64,000 bases of DNA from Rossellomorea marisflavi (GTDB lineage Bacteria > Bacillota > Bacilli > Bacillales > Bacillaceae_B), in assembly GCA_003667865.1 (NCBI GenBank), contig CP033051.1, positions 1,447,501 to 1,511,500 of the forward strand. The letters are read 5' to 3'. The first letter of the stretch is position 1. Every line of letters begins with the position of its first letter. This document shows, piece by piece, positions 1 to 8,858 of this stretch. Both the position numbers and the translations under genes were made by a program. A model generated the notes under the pieces. That model saw only the letters and a list, made by a program, of their open reading frames with translations. It was not told the DNA's origin and did not search any database.

Positions 1-623
1 GAGGATACCTGGCATATCCCACCACCTATCCCTTCTGTTAATTCCCCCCTTACAATGACAGGTGCAGGTAAGTAGCCTTTTTCTATTGTGCGCTTTCCAA
101 CTACATGGTTAAAAGAAAAGGTTTCACCGGGAAATACAACATGATTGTTTATGGATTGTGCTGCAAGAACGATATTATGTGATCTTTGTTTGTTTCTATT
201 ATTGAAATAGGTAATATATTGTCCAATCTTTTTCATGCGTATTCTATTTAATAGTTCACTATCTACCTTTGGATAGACGGTTTTCAATGGAATAGTAAAG
301 GACTGACTATTATTGTAATAATTCGTGTAGAATGATTCGATAAACTTCTTTCGCGCAAGTTCTTGACCGGACTGTTCACCTACAAGTTGATTATGTTTGT
401 CAATGGTTGCATCAACAGGCTCCTTATACACTAGTTCTTCAAGCTGATCAGCATATTCTTCTACTTTTTGCTGATCCATAATAGGTTGGTGATATGGTAA
501 AAGTGAAAAATCAGAACGATTTAGCGTATCTATTTTCTCATCCTTTACTTTTAGATGCATCATGTCAGTTTGAACTACAGGGGTAGTAAATAAAAGGAAT
601 AAGCCCAAAAGCCCCTTCAACAT
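1..623 (-). CDS. VanW-family exported protein (partial, C-terminus outside window)
   Basis: About 207 codons are visible and the 3' part lies beyond base 1. The translation starts with a short positively charged and hydrophobic stretch (MLKGLLGLFLLFTTPV), consistent with a signal peptide. It ends near the window edge in EGIGGGICQVSS, the hallmark of the VanW domain found in vancomycin-resistance clusters and in many Bacillus cell-wall-associated proteins of unknown activity. The motif VVFPGETFSFN just before it is also typical. The ATG at 623..621 overlaps the stop codon of the upstream minus-strand gene (TAATG), so the two are probably translationally coupled. The function of VanW domains is not established; a role at the cell surface is inference. 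Confidence 0.75.
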   Translation of the reverse strand, partial: MLKGLLGLFLLFTTPVVQTDMMHLKVKDEKIDTLNRSDFSLLPYHQPIMDQQKVEEYADQLEELVYKEPVDATIDKHNQLVGEQSGQELARKKFIESFYTNYYNNSQSFTIPLKTVYPKVDSELLNRIRMKKIGQYITYFNNRNKQRSHNIVLAAQSINNHVVFPGETFSFNHVVGKRTIEKGYLPAPVIVRGELTEGIGGGICQVS

Positions 624-1480
624 TAATCACCACCAGTATCAGTCATTGATTGATCAAGAAATAAGAGTAATGGTTGCCATTCAACCTTCCAAGGTGAAAG
701 TGTCGATGAACGTATTAAACGGAATGAAAGTTCTTCTTTCACTGGACCAATTTCTTTTAAATAAAATTTCATTTTAACTCTGTATGTTCTAGAAAGGTCG
801 GTATCATCTTTTGTAGCCTCTGTAGTTTCTATTTCCCATTTCATACTTTCAATTTGATTCGTTTTATGAAATTGTTCATCAAATTCTTCTAAATTGGAAA
901 TGACTAATTTTTTGGTGATGCCCTTATCACTATTTTTAACAGAGACTAAAAATACGTCTAATAATGCTTGTGCATCTCTAGTTTCAATATATTGATCAAG
1001 CTTCCCAGCTGCTTTAAGGATCATAATGTGATGAGAAGGATCCGGGTTTCCGGTCTTATGGGTAGTGCTTCCTGAAAAATGTATACAAAAGTGACCAGGA
1101 AATCCATTCTGAAGAGCACCTGCACCATGAGGCATGCCGTGCATGGATGCGGCAATTAATGAATCATCCCATTTAACCAATACAGCTCGTCGCTTCCAGC
1201 TCCAATGACCACCATAAATTTCTTTCATTATTTTTGTATCTTCCTTTGAAAGTGGTTGAACATCAGCATGGCGGTTTCCAGCTCGTCTTTGAACTTCAAA
1301 TTCCTTTCCAGTCTCAACATCAATTACAGTGAATGTTGACTTTCTAGGAAGTAGCTCATCAACCTTTTGCCATTCTAAATCATTTATATGAAAATCTAGA
1401 GATGAGGAAGCAGCTTCGTAGTGGGGTTCGGATAATCCTAGTAGGAAGAATAGTAAGATAATGAATACAAACTTTTTCAA
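623..1480 (-). CDS. Exported protein with a GHFCIHF motif, function unknown
   Basis: 285 residues with a clear signal peptide (MKKFVFIILLFFLLG, likely cut near residue 23-27). The TTG start at 1480 has an AGGAG site about 10 nt upstream. The conserved-looking core is residues 48-155: STFTVIDVETGKEFEV, then RHADVQPL, WSWKRRAVLV, IAASMHGMPHGAG, and GHFCIHF at 129-135 followed by THKTGNPDPSH. I know this combination from Firmicutes secreted proteins that often carry peptidoglycan-binding or copper-amine-oxidase-like repeats, but not a proven activity. The His/Cys-rich block could be catalytic or metal-binding. The C-terminal 110 residues look like a separate beta-rich domain. It is coupled to the downstream VanW gene, which points to the envelope. 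Confidence 0.65.
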   Translation of the reverse strand: MKKFVFIILLFFLLGLSEPHYEAASSSLDFHINDLEWQKVDELLPRKSTFTVIDVETGKEFEVQRRAGNRHADVQPLSKEDTKIMKEIYGGHWSWKRRAVLVKWDDSLIAASMHGMPHGAGALQNGFPGHFCIHFSGSTTHKTGNPDPSHHIMILKAAGKLDQYIETRDAQALLDVFLVSVKNSDKGITKKLVISNLEEFDEQFHKTNQIESMKWEIETTEATKDDTDLSRTYRVKMKFYLKEIGPVKEELSFRLIRSSTLSPWKVEWQPLLLFLDQSMTDTGGD

Positions 1481-1620
1481 TTTAAAATCACTCCTAAAAG
1501 TATTGGTTACTATATATAGTGTGCAAATTTAGAAAGGCAATAGCCTTGAATAATTGGTAAAACACGCCACGGGTTTTGTTATAATTTTTAATAAAGATCT
1601 ACGAAATGAGGAATGAACAA

Positions 1621-2253
1621 ATGGAAGTTACTAGTGAACAATATTGGACAGCAGCTTTTCAACAAGCATGGGAAGCATTTTGTAATGGTTCTTTCCCAAT
1701 AGGGGCAATTGTTGTAAATGAACAAGGAACGATTATCTCCAAAGGAAGGAATAAAGTATATGAACAGGCGATCGAGCCGAATCAAATTACGAATAATAAG
1801 CTTGCTCATGCTGAGATGAACGCCTTGTTACAAATAGATAATATCGAAACCAATGCAAGTAGAAGCTCTTATCACATCTTTACAACAATGGAGCCTTGCC
1901 CTCTATGCTTTGGAGCAATTGTTATGAGTGGTTTAAAGCATATTTATTTTGCGGCACGAGACAGAGTTGTAGGGAGTACGAATCTAAGAGATGGAAATGA
2001 GTACATAGCTGGTAAGAATTTAAAGATTTCAGGACCTATTATTGATTTAGAAGTCGTACAAGTTGTTTTAATGACCGTTTTTATATTGAAAAGAGGGCAT
2101 GCAGTGAAACGGTTATTGGATGGGTTTCGGAAAGATTGTCCAAAGGGTGTCAGAATAGGTCAGACATTTTTTGAAAAAGGCGTTCTAGAGGAATTGAAAA
2201 AGAATGGCGGAGAGGTTGAGCAATTATTTGAAATTATACAGAAAGAATCCTAA
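1621..2253 (+). CDS. Nucleoside/tRNA adenosine deaminase-like zinc enzyme
   Basis: Cytidine-deaminase fold protein of 210 residues. The zinc motif is complete: HAE at about residue 63 (ligand plus catalytic Glu) and PCPLC at about 92-96 (two Cys ligands). The order fits the TadA/guanine-deaminase-like branch, but the protein is longer than TadA and carries about 80 extra C-terminal residues, so it is unlikely to be the essential tRNA A34 deaminase. I placed the start at the ATG at 1621 because TGAGGA lies 9 nt upstream; the earlier in-frame ATG at 1606 has no ribosome site. Monocistronic, ending inside a terminator hairpin. The substrate is not predictable from sequence. Confidence 0.75.
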   Translation: MEVTSEQYWTAAFQQAWEAFCNGSFPIGAIVVNEQGTIISKGRNKVYEQAIEPNQITNNKLAHAEMNALLQIDNIETNASRSSYHIFTTMEPCPLCFGAIVMSGLKHIYFAARDRVVGSTNLRDGNEYIAGKNLKISGPIIDLEVVQVVLMTVFILKRGHAVKRLLDGFRKDCPKGVRIGQTFFEKGVLEELKKNGGEVEQLFEIIQKES

Positions 2254-2275
2254 TGGAGGCATCTCCATTAGGATT
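2246..2275. terminator. Bidirectional intrinsic terminator
   Basis: Perfect 13-bp inverted repeat (AATCCTAATGGAG / CTCCATTAGGATT) with a GCAT loop. The left arm contains the deaminase stop codon. It lies between convergent genes and probably serves both; the T-rich tail is weak on either side. Confidence 0.7.
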
Positions 2276-2286
2276 GTTATATCTTT

Positions 2287-2493
2287 TTACTTTTTAGATT
2301 TACGAGATTGTAGCGGAATATCCTGTCCATCGACATCCTCGATGACTCCGTCAATTGTACCCTCTGTTAAGCTGTCACTAACCTGTTCATGTGTAACAGC
2401 TAAGCCAGAAGACGTTTCATCTTTGCGTGTATAGTCACTTGCTTCATACAGTCGACCCGCGATTTTTTCGCTTTCAAACTTATTTTTTGTCAT
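2287..2493 (-). CDS. Small YozQ-like (DUF4025-type) protein
   Basis: 68 residues, hydrophilic, no membrane segment. The block SSGLAVTHEQVSDSLTEG followed by TIDGVIEDVDG resembles the small Bacillus YozQ/DUF4025 proteins, which have no assigned function. The gene has an AGGAGG site directly upstream and lies 12 nt after the stop of the YteA-like gene, so the two are probably co-transcribed. Many small acidic proteins of this kind in Bacillus are sporulation-associated, but nothing here proves that. Confidence 0.6.
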   Translation of the reverse strand: MTKNKFESEKIAGRLYEASDYTRKDETSSGLAVTHEQVSDSLTEGTIDGVIEDVDGQDIPLQSRKSKK

Positions 2494-2505
2494 GGTGTGC
2501 CCTCC

Positions 2506-3258
2506 TTAATCTTCTACATATGGATCATGTTCATATGCAGGTAAATCTCCAAATGACGTCATAAGGCCTTCCTCATCTAAAGAATCCTCATATTGTTCAT
2601 GTTGCTTATTCGGATAAACGGTTACATTTCTACCTTCAATATCATTCCCGATAAAATTCTCGTAATCCTCAACATAACTGACATTTTCGTCATACTCCAT
2701 ATACGTATCATTGTAATCTAATGGAGGAACCGTAAAGTCAGAAGGTGTTTCAGAGGTTCCCCATTGGGCAACAGTTTGCCAAGAATCTTCGGCATCAAAG
2801 CTTTCTGATTCATCCTCTTCATCTTTATTAAATTTCCCAAAAGGAGGCATAAGAACCCCTTCCTCTATAGGACGATTATGTGATACCGTTTGGTCTAAGC
2901 TATGCTCCTTACAATATAACGTAGTAGGAATAGCTTCAAGCCTTTCAACAGGAATCTCTTTATGGCAGACAAGGCATGTACCATATGTGCCATTTTCCAT
3001 AGCTAAAAGTGCCTTCTCTATGCTTTCTAATTCATAATCCATATGTTGATGTAAAGCAATATCCTTTTCTCGTTCGTATAAGGCAGAACCCTCATCAGCT
3101 GGATGGTTATCATAGCTTGAAAGCTCACCCATTGATTCATGATAATGCCCTCTATTTAAATCAAAATAATCATTCTCTTCTTGACGATGATTGATTTCAT
3201 TTTTAAGCTGAAGTAAATTGGAACGGAAGGCAGATAATTGCTGTGCATTAAGCGTCAT
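2506..3258 (-). CDS. yteA: YteA-family protein with DksA/TraR-type zinc finger
   Basis: 250 residues when started at the ATG at 3258, which has AAGGAAGG 11 nt upstream; an in-frame extension to 3324 lacks a ribosome site. The N-terminal half is a helical hairpin (QLSAFRSNLLQLKNEINHRQ ... ALYEREKDIALHQHMDYELE), followed by a zinc-finger-like segment CLVCHKEIP ... YCKEH at about residues 95-120, as in DksA/TraR proteins. The acidic C-terminal 130 residues are low-complexity. The YteA branch is typical of spore formers. In this family the finger is sometimes degenerate; here the last ligand position is His rather than Cys. A link to RNA polymerase is inferred from the fold only. Confidence 0.8.
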   Translation of the reverse strand: MTLNAQQLSAFRSNLLQLKNEINHRQEENDYFDLNRGHYHESMGELSSYDNHPADEGSALYEREKDIALHQHMDYELESIEKALLAMENGTYGTCLVCHKEIPVERLEAIPTTLYCKEHSLDQTVSHNRPIEEGVLMPPFGKFNKDEEDESESFDAEDSWQTVAQWGTSETPSDFTVPPLDYNDTYMEYDENVSYVEDYENFIGNDIEGRNVTVYPNKQHEQYEDSLDEEGLMTSFGDLPAYEHDPYVED

Positions 3259-3570
3259 AGTCAAACAATCCTTCCTTTTTAAAAGTTTCTTCATGATTAG
3301 TATGCTTTGATTAATAAGAAACATAATTGTTAAATGGTACTAAAAAACAGCACCCCAACAACACTTCCAATAAAAACCTAACTTTTTTTCAAAAAACAAT
3401 ACCCTTTTTGGTTTCGAAAACTACTCGTGTTTAGTAAAATAAATACTTAACTTGAGCATCCTATGAAAAGAACGTTATTCATGAATTGAATTGTTAATTC
3501 AAACCTCATTGTATAGCTTTTTAAATGCTTTTTTTATCTAGATATCATTTACTAAAACCCTAGCATGTCT
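3259..3570. other. Intergenic region upstream of yteA-like gene
   Basis: Divergent spacer before the GC-rich repeat. A/C-rich at 3340-3385, then T-rich; it contains a short palindrome GAATTGTTAATTC near 3486-3498. No open frame, RNA gene or clear promoter that I can support. Confidence 0.5.
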
Positions 3571-3708
3571 AACTACAGAGTTGCTTGGAGCGGAAGGTGC
3601 TTGACTCCTGCGGGACATAGCGGCAATGGTGAGACCCCGCAGGCGTTAGCGCCGAGGAGGCTCACCGCCGCCCCGCGGAAAGCAAGCACCTGGAGCGGAA
3701 AGCAACGG
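3571..3708 (+). repeat. GC-rich dispersed repeat, copy 1
   Basis: About 138 bp, far richer in G+C than its surroundings. The outer arms are complementary (GTTGCTT / AAGCAAC), then AGGTGCTT / AAGCACCT. The interior has CCTGCGGG / CCCCGCAGG and GGTGAG / CTCACC, giving a branched fold. Related copies are at 41407-41545 and 48831-49114. All three are in the same orientation and end 46-91 bp before the start codon of a + strand gene. Confidence 0.85.
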
Positions 3709-3754
3709 CCCCATTCAAAAGCATAAGGATGCATTTCTTAAGGAGGAAAAAACA

Positions 3755-4306
3755 TTGTTAGAAAACAGCTTTATCATGGTAGCCATCATATTTATTATTA
3801 ACATCGTATACGTATCATTCTTCACGATCCGAATGATCCTAACACTAAAAGGATATCGTTACTCAGCAGCCGTTGTAAGTATGGTAGAAGTCGTCATCTA
3901 TGTAGTCGGCCTTGGCCTAGTATTAGATAACCTAAACGAGATCCAAAACCTAGTCGCATATGCCCTCGGCTATGGAGCAGGTGTAATCATTGGAATGAAA
4001 ATTGAAGAAAAATTGGCACTAGGATACATTACAGTCAATGTCATTACAGCCGAATACGACCGTTCACTACCAAACGAACTACGAGCAAAAGGTTACGGCG
4101 TGACCAACTGGGAAGCAAATGGCCTAGATGGGAATCGTATGGCCATGCAAATCCTGACACCACGAAAGTACGAATTAAAATTATACGACACAATTAAAGA
4201 GTTAGATCCAAAAGCCTTTATTATGACATACGAACCGAAAGCGATTCACGGTGGATTCTGGGTAAAAACGGTTCGTAATATAAGGAAAGGAAAAATTAAA
4301 GTATGA
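3755..4306 (+). CDS. yebE: YebE, UPF0316/DUF2179-family membrane protein
   Basis: 183 residues. Three hydrophobic segments occupy the first ~95 residues ([54 protein letters not shown]), followed by a soluble DUF2179-like domain ([16 protein letters not shown] ... [14 protein letters not shown]). The TTG start at 3755 is fixed by AGGAGG 8 nt upstream. The stop overlaps the next start (ATGA at 4303), so it is coupled to yebG, and the order yebE-yebG-purE is that of B. subtilis. Function unknown; such domains in related proteins may sense cyclic nucleotides. Codon choice is unusually C/A-ending (AAC, ATC, CTA) in the first 350 bp, unlike yebG. Confidence 0.9.
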   Translation: MLENSFIMVAIIFIINIVYVSFFTIRMILTLKGYRYSAAVVSMVEVVIYVVGLGLVLDNLNEIQNLVAYALGYGAGVIIGMKIEEKLALGYITVNVITAEYDRSLPNELRAKGYGVTNWEANGLDGNRMAMQILTPRKYELKLYDTIKELDPKAFIMTYEPKAIHGGFWVKTVRNIRKGKIKV

Positions 4307-4503
4307 GCAAATCAAAGCAAACCTTTGAGGTTGGTGAAAATGAAACGATTGCGCAATGCTTAGATCGTATGAAAGAAGAAGGGTACATGCCTGTTAGACG
4401 TATGGAAAAGCCGGTGTTTGAGGAAAAAAAGATAAACGGTCAAAAGGAATATGTACCTATCAGACAAACAATTGTATTCGAAGGACGTAAAATTGATGAA
4501 TGA
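4303..4503 (+). CDS. yebG: YebG, NETI-motif protein
   Basis: 66 residues, soluble. It carries the NETI tetrapeptide at residues 13-16 in [20 protein letters not shown], followed by a basic, strand-rich C-terminus ([14 protein letters not shown]). This is the small NETI-motif protein that sits between yebE and purE in B. subtilis. No biochemical role is known. It is translated from an ATG overlapping the yebE stop by four bases. Downstream lies the pur control region, and no terminator is visible between. Confidence 0.9.
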   Translation: MSKSKQTFEVGENETIAQCLDRMKEEGYMPVRRMEKPVFEEKKINGQKEYVPIRQTIVFEGRKIDE

Positions 4504-4515
4504 AATGTGGCAAAA

Positions 4516-4553
4516 CACGAACGATAGATTTTATGAACATCATATCGTTCGAT
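4516..4553 (+). promoter_or_regulatory. PurR PurBox pair
   Basis: Two inverted CGAAC cores, ACGAACGAT at 4517-4525 and ATCGTTCGA at about 4544-4552, separated by roughly 20 bp and placed just upstream of the pur -35. This matches the tandem inverted PurBoxes recognised by Bacillus PurR, which represses pur genes when PRPP is low. Confidence 0.75.
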
Positions 4554-4560
4554 TTTTGCA

Positions 4561-4590
4561 TTGACAGTCCACTGTTTTCATTGTTATGAT
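4561..4590 (+). promoter_or_regulatory. Sigma-A promoter of the pur operon
   Basis: TTGACA at 4561-4566 and TATGAT at 4585-4590, spacer 18 bp. Transcription would start near 4597, just before the riboswitch aptamer. Confidence 0.8.
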
Positions 4591-4608
4591 GGATTCAAAT
4601 AGTATAAG

Positions 4609-4802
4609 TCCCTCATATAATCTTGGGAATACGGCCCAAAAGTTTCTACCTGATCACCATATTGATCGGACTATGAGGGAAAGTGGATGTCTGGACATGA
4701 GAAAAAATAATGAGCTTATTGTCTTTTTCCTTTAGCTCTTTATTAAGAACTCAGATTAACTGCTTTCTCTCATGAGATTGAGTTAATTTGAGTTCTTTTT
4801 TC
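4609..4802 (+). promoter_or_regulatory. Guanine riboswitch with intrinsic terminator
   Basis: Purine aptamer 4609-4680. P1 pairs TCCCTCATA (4609-4617) with TATGAGGGA (4672-4680); the two hairpin arms begin TGGGAATACGGCCCA and TGATCACCATATTGATCG, and the conserved TTTCTACC core lies between them. The base equivalent to C74 is C (4671), so the ligand is guanine/hypoxanthine rather than adenine. The terminator is AAGAACTCA / TGAGTTCTT plus T-run, 4745-4802. The 3' strand of P1 (4673-4683) is complementary to CTTTCTCTCAT (4763-4773) in 11 positions with one G-U, giving the alternative antiterminator. Guanine should therefore stop transcription before purE. Confidence 0.93.
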
Positions 4803-4843
4803 TATATATAGGGAATTTGGGATATACAAAAGGAGGTCTAACA

Positions 4844-5332
4844 ATGAATCCAGAAGTTGCTGTCATTATGGGAAGTACATCAGATTGGGATACAATGAAG
4901 CATGCTTGTGACATTCTAGATGAATTAGAGATTTCTTACGAGAAAAAGGTTGTATCAGCACATCGAACTCCTGATCTTATGTTTCAATTTGCTGAAGAAG
5001 CTCGTGGAAGAGGCATTAAAGTCATTATAGCTGGGGCTGGTGGTGCAGCACATTTACCAGGAATGGTTGCAGCCAAAACGACATTACCCGTCATTGGTGT
5101 ACCTGTACAATCAAAAGCTTTAAATGGTCTAGATTCTTTATTATCCATTGTTCAAATGCCTGGAGGAGTGCCTGTTGCAACCGTTGCGATTGGGAAAGCA
5201 GGAGCAACAAATGCAGGTCTTCTAGCCGCTCAGATTCTTTCCATCGACAACAGCAGAATTGCTGATGCTCTACATAATCGACGAGAGGTAACGCGTGAAA
5301 AAGTTTTAGAAAGCAGTGATGAACTTGTTTAA
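4844..5332 (+). CDS. purE: N5-carboxyaminoimidazole ribonucleotide mutase
   Basis: Class I PurE, 162 residues: converts N5-CAIR made by PurK into CAIR in the IMP pathway. It shows the glycine-rich substrate loop [14 protein letters not shown] at the N-terminus, the SAHRTPD motif with the catalytic His, and [11 protein letters not shown]. The start is the ATG at 4844 behind AAAGGAGG; an in-frame TTG at 4817 has no ribosome site. First gene of the pur operon, directly downstream of the riboswitch terminator; its end overlaps purK by 14 nt. Confidence 0.98.
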   Translation: MNPEVAVIMGSTSDWDTMKHACDILDELEISYEKKVVSAHRTPDLMFQFAEEARGRGIKVIIAGAGGAAHLPGMVAAKTTLPVIGVPVQSKALNGLDSLLSIVQMPGGVPVATVAIGKAGATNAGLLAAQILSIDNSRIADALHNRREVTREKVLESSDELV

Positions 5333-6470
5333 AAAGACAATTTTACCAGGTCAAACCATTGGAATTATTGGTGGGGGTCAATTAGGGAGAATGATGGCCA
5401 TTGCTGCGAAGCAAGCAGGCTTTCGAATCGCTGTTTTAGATCCGAATCCTCATTCACCATGTAGTCAGGTTGCAGACTTATCCATTACAGCTTCTTATGA
5501 CCAGTATGACGCTTTATATCGTCTAGCTGAGGAAAGCGATGTTATTACGTATGAGTTTGAAAATATTGATTATGATGCCTTGAAATGGTTAACAGAAAAA
5601 GCCTACATTCCTCAAGGAGCAGAGCTTATCCGTGTAACTCAGGATCGAGTAAAGGAAAAAGAAGCTCTAGAGCTTGCAGGAGTTGAAGTTGCACCTTATA
5701 AGGTCATTGAAGAGAAGAGTCAAATCATTGATGGTCTAGTGGAGCTTGGGTATCCAGCAGTACTAAAAACGGCTCGTGGTGGATATGACGGTAAAGGTCA
5801 ATACGTCATACGTACAGAAGAGGACATCCACGAAGCAGCGGCACTACTAGAACATGGAGTATGCGTTCTTGAAAAGTGGATTTCGTATGAAAAAGAAATC
5901 TCAGTTATTGTGACAAGAAATCCAAATGGGCAGCAAACAACCTTTCCTGTCGTAGAGAACATTCATGTAAATAATATTCTTCACCAAACCATTGCTCCAG
6001 CTCGAGTAAGCACTTTGACAAAGGAAAAAGCCATAAAAAAGGCAACAATGATTAGTGAGACGTTAGATTTAGTTGGCACCTTAGCAATAGAAATGTTTCT
6101 GACTGAGGATGGAGATATTTATATTAATGAGCTTGCACCACGTCCGCATAACTCTGGTCATTTTTCTATTGAGGCATGTGACCATACGCAGTTTACACAG
6201 CATATACGTGCGATTTGCAATTGGAGTTTAGAGCAGCCAACCTTACTAAAAGAGGCAGTGATGATTAACGTATTAGGTGAGCATGTTCAGCCTTTAATGG
6301 ACGTAGCATCAGAAAAATCGCATTGGTTTGTTCATCTGTATGGAAAAGATGCTCCAAAACAGAAAAGAAAAATGGGTCATATTACCGTTTTAACAAACAA
6401 TATTGAAGAGACTCTAGATGAATTAAATCAAAACGTCATTTGGAAAGAGACCGAAATAGTAGGAGGATAA
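5319..6470 (+). CDS. purK: N5-carboxyaminoimidazole ribonucleotide synthase
   Basis: ATP-grasp enzyme of 383 residues that makes N5-CAIR from AIR, ATP and bicarbonate. The N-terminal Rossmann-like loop [14 protein letters not shown], the ATP-grasp core ([14 protein letters not shown]) and the metal-binding end [12 protein letters not shown] are all present. I chose the ATG at 5319 rather than the adjoining GTG at 5316. It lies inside the end of purE with only a weak ribosome site, so translation is probably coupled to purE. Four bases separate its stop from purB. Confidence 0.97.
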   Translation: MNLFKKTILPGQTIGIIGGGQLGRMMAIAAKQAGFRIAVLDPNPHSPCSQVADLSITASYDQYDALYRLAEESDVITYEFENIDYDALKWLTEKAYIPQGAELIRVTQDRVKEKEALELAGVEVAPYKVIEEKSQIIDGLVELGYPAVLKTARGGYDGKGQYVIRTEEDIHEAAALLEHGVCVLEKWISYEKEISVIVTRNPNGQQTTFPVVENIHVNNILHQTIAPARVSTLTKEKAIKKATMISETLDLVGTLAIEMFLTEDGDIYINELAPRPHNSGHFSIEACDHTQFTQHIRAICNWSLEQPTLLKEAVMINVLGEHVQPLMDVASEKSHWFVHLYGKDAPKQKRKMGHITVLTNNIEETLDELNQNVIWKETEIVGG

Positions 6471-6474
6471 ATAC

Positions 6475-7773
6475 ATGATTGAACGTTATACACGCCCGGA
6501 AATGGGAGCAATATGGACAGAGGAGAACCGCTTTCAGGCTTGGCTTGAGGTTGAGATTTTAGCTTGTGAGGCATGGGCAGAGCTAGGACATATTCCAAAA
6601 GAAGATGTGGTAAAAATCCGTGAGAAGGCAAGCTTTGACGTAAATCGCATTCACGAGATTGAAGAGGAAACACGTCATGATGTGGTTGCTTTTACTCGTG
6701 CGGTTTCAGAAACATTAGGTGAAGAAAGAAAATGGGTTCACTACGGACTCACGTCAACAGATGTTGTGGACACAGCATTATCTTACTTATTGAAACAAGC
6801 AAATGTGATTATCCTAAACGACCTAGAAGCGTTCGTTGAAATTCTGAAAAATAAAGCAAAAGAACATAAACATACTGTAATGATGGGTAGAACACATGGT
6901 GTTCATGCTGAACCAACAACATTTGGATTAAAGCTTGCACTTTGGTATGAGGAAATGAAACGTAATGTGGAACGCTTTAAGGATGCCGCAGCTGGAGTTG
7001 AATTTGGTAAGCTTTCTGGTGCAGTTGGAACGTATGCAAATATTGATCCATTTGTTGAAAAATATGTTTGTGAAAAGCTAGGAATTACGCCAGCACCTGT
7101 CTCAACTCAAACGCTTCAACGTGATCGTCATGCACATTACATGAGTACACTTGCTCTAATTGCAACATCAATTGAGAAGTTTGCTGTTGAAATCCGTGGA
7201 TTACAAAAAAGCGAAACACGTGAGGTTGAAGAGTTTTTCGCAAAAGGTCAAAAAGGATCTTCCGCAATGCCTCATAAGCGTAATCCAATCGGATCTGAAA
7301 ATATGACGGGTATGGCTCGTGTTATTAGAGGATACATGATGACTGCTTATGAGAACGTGCCACTATGGCATGAGCGCGATATTTCACATTCATCTGCTGA
7401 ACGTGTCATCCTTCCAGATGCAACAATTGCATTGAATTATATGCTGAACCGTTTCTCAAATATTGTGAAAAACTTAACGGTATTCCCAGAGAATATGAAA
7501 CGTAACATGGATCGTACATTAGGTCTTATCTATTCACAACAAGTGTTATTAGCATTAATTGACAAAGGGATGGTTCGTGAAGAAGCATACGACCTCGTAC
7601 AACCAAAAGCGATGGAAGCATGGGAAAAGCAAGTCCAATTCCGTTCATTAATTGAAGCAGACGAAACCATAACAGCAAAGCTCTCACCTGCTGAAATTGA
7701 TGATTGCTTCGATTACAACTACCACCTGAAAAACGTCGACGGCATCTTCGAGCGCTGTGGCTTAAACGATTAA
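6475..7773 (+). CDS. purB: Adenylosuccinate lyase
   Basis: 432 residues, the expected size. It catalyses two fumarate-releasing steps: SAICAR to AICAR, and adenylosuccinate to AMP. Visible motifs are the TSTDVVDTA region, the [10 protein letters not shown] segment with the catalytic His, and the superfamily signature [11 protein letters not shown] near residue 263. AGGAGG precedes the ATG. The 118-bp gap after it is the longest before any gene in the operon and holds a hairpin made of the GGGACGGACC repeat. The last 70 bp use C-ending codons more than the rest of the gene. Confidence 0.98.
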   Translation: MIERYTRPEMGAIWTEENRFQAWLEVEILACEAWAELGHIPKEDVVKIREKASFDVNRIHEIEEETRHDVVAFTRAVSETLGEERKWVHYGLTSTDVVDTALSYLLKQANVIILNDLEAFVEILKNKAKEHKHTVMMGRTHGVHAEPTTFGLKLALWYEEMKRNVERFKDAAAGVEFGKLSGAVGTYANIDPFVEKYVCEKLGITPAPVSTQTLQRDRHAHYMSTLALIATSIEKFAVEIRGLQKSETREVEEFFAKGQKGSSAMPHKRNPIGSENMTGMARVIRGYMMTAYENVPLWHERDISHSSAERVILPDATIALNYMLNRFSNIVKNLTVFPENMKRNMDRTLGLIYSQQVLLALIDKGMVREEAYDLVQPKAMEAWEKQVQFRSLIEADETITAKLSPAEIDDCFDYNYHLKNVDGIFERCGLND

Positions 7774-7784
7774 TCAAAACAGAA

Positions 7785-7874
7785 GAGGGACGGACCTTTC
7801 AGCTGACCCGCGATTAGAGATAATCGGTCATGAAGAAATGCTTGATAAAGAAGGTCGGCAAAGGTCCGTCCCTT
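7785..7874. repeat. Inverted GGGACGGACC repeat in the purB-purC gap
   Basis: GAGGGACGGACCTTT (7785-7799) and its near-exact complement AAAGGTCCGTCCCTT (7860-7874) bracket 60 bp and could form a 14-bp stem in the pur mRNA. There is no T-run, so it is not a classical terminator. It lies inside an operon whose other junctions mostly overlap. The inner part contains CCGCGATTAGAGATAATCGG, itself a small hairpin. Confidence 0.75.
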
Positions 7875-7890
7875 AAAAGGGGACTTTGGG

Positions 7891-8616
7891 ATGAAGCGTG
7901 GTTCGTTATTGTATGAAGGTAAGGCAAAGAGAATTTATGCAACGAACGAAGAGAACGTTGTTTGGATTGAATATAAGAATTCAGCAACGGCTTTTAATGG
8001 GGAGAAAAAAGCGGAGATTGAAGGCAAGGGGATTTTAAATAATAAGATTACAAGTGTACTATTTTCAAAGCTTCGTGATAAAGGGATTGAAAGCCATTTT
8101 ATCGAGCAGCTTTCAGATCATGAGCAGCTTGTCAAACGTGTAGACATTATTCCACTTGAGGTTGTCGTACGAAATGTCGCAGCTGGAAGTTTAGCGAAAC
8201 GTCTTGGGTTTGAAGAAGGAACAACATTAGGTAAAACCATTGTTGAATTCTACTACAAGGACGATGCCCTAGGCGATCCGTTACTAACGGATGAACATAT
8301 TGATTTACTAGAAGTCGCAACAAGAGAAGAACGTTACCAAATGAAAGAGATGGCCCTATCGATTAATGAGTTCTTACAGGAAATTTTTAAAGACATTGGC
8401 GTGAAGCTTATTGATTTTAAGCTTGAGTTTGGGAAGGATGCTACAGGAGCAATTTTGTTAGCGGATGAAATTTCACCAGACACATGTCGTCTATGGGATG
8501 CTGAAACAAACCAGAAGCTAGATAAAGATGTTTTTAGAAGAGACTTAGGTAGTTTAACAGATGTTTATCAAACCATATTAGAGCGCTTAGGAGGCAGTCA
8601 ACCATGTACAAAGTAA
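7891..8616 (+). CDS. purC: SAICAR synthetase
   Basis: 241 residues, identical in length to the B. subtilis enzyme. It joins aspartate to CAIR using ATP. The N-terminal KRGSLLYEGKAKRIYAT, the nucleotide-binding EVVVRNVAAGS segment and the LADEISPDTCRLWD signature near residue 190 are diagnostic. AAGGGGAC lies 7 nt before the ATG. Its 3' end overlaps purS by 13 nt, so it is followed by the coupled FGAM-synthase block purSQL. Confidence 0.98.
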   Translation: MKRGSLLYEGKAKRIYATNEENVVWIEYKNSATAFNGEKKAEIEGKGILNNKITSVLFSKLRDKGIESHFIEQLSDHEQLVKRVDIIPLEVVVRNVAAGSLAKRLGFEEGTTLGKTIVEFYYKDDALGDPLLTDEHIDLLEVATREERYQMKEMALSINEFLQEIFKDIGVKLIDFKLEFGKDATGAILLADEISPDTCRLWDAETNQKLDKDVFRRDLGSLTDVYQTILERLGGSQPCTK

Positions 8617-8858
8617 AAGTATATATCACATTAAGAGAAAGTGTATTAGATCCTCAAGGAAATGCAGTAAAGCAAGCATTACACTCTATGGAATTTAATG
8701 AAGTAAAGGATGTGCGTATCGGGAAGTACATGGAGTTAACTCTACCTAGCACGGTAAAAGACGTGAAGACATCCGTTGAAGACATGTGTAATCGACTACT
8801 CGCAAACCCAGTTATTGAAGACTATCGTTATGAAATTGAGGAGAGTGTCGGTCAATGA
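8604..8858 (+). CDS. purS: FGAM synthase subunit PurS
   Basis: 84 residues, the small scaffold subunit of the three-part phosphoribosylformylglycinamidine synthase of Gram-positive bacteria. It starts [17 protein letters not shown], the characteristic N-terminus, with a ferredoxin-like beta-alpha-beta fold. PurS dimers bring PurQ (ammonia donor) to PurL. It begins inside purC and ends in an ATGA overlap with purQ, which favours equal synthesis of the subunits. Confidence 0.97.
   Translation: MYKVKVYITLRESVLDPQGNAVKQALHSMEFNEVKDVRIGKYMELTLPSTVKDVKTSVEDMCNRLLANPVIEDYRYEIEESVGQ

Noticed and set aside
3325..3570. Small RNA upstream of the yteA-like gene
   Set aside because: No promoter-terminator pair could be found.
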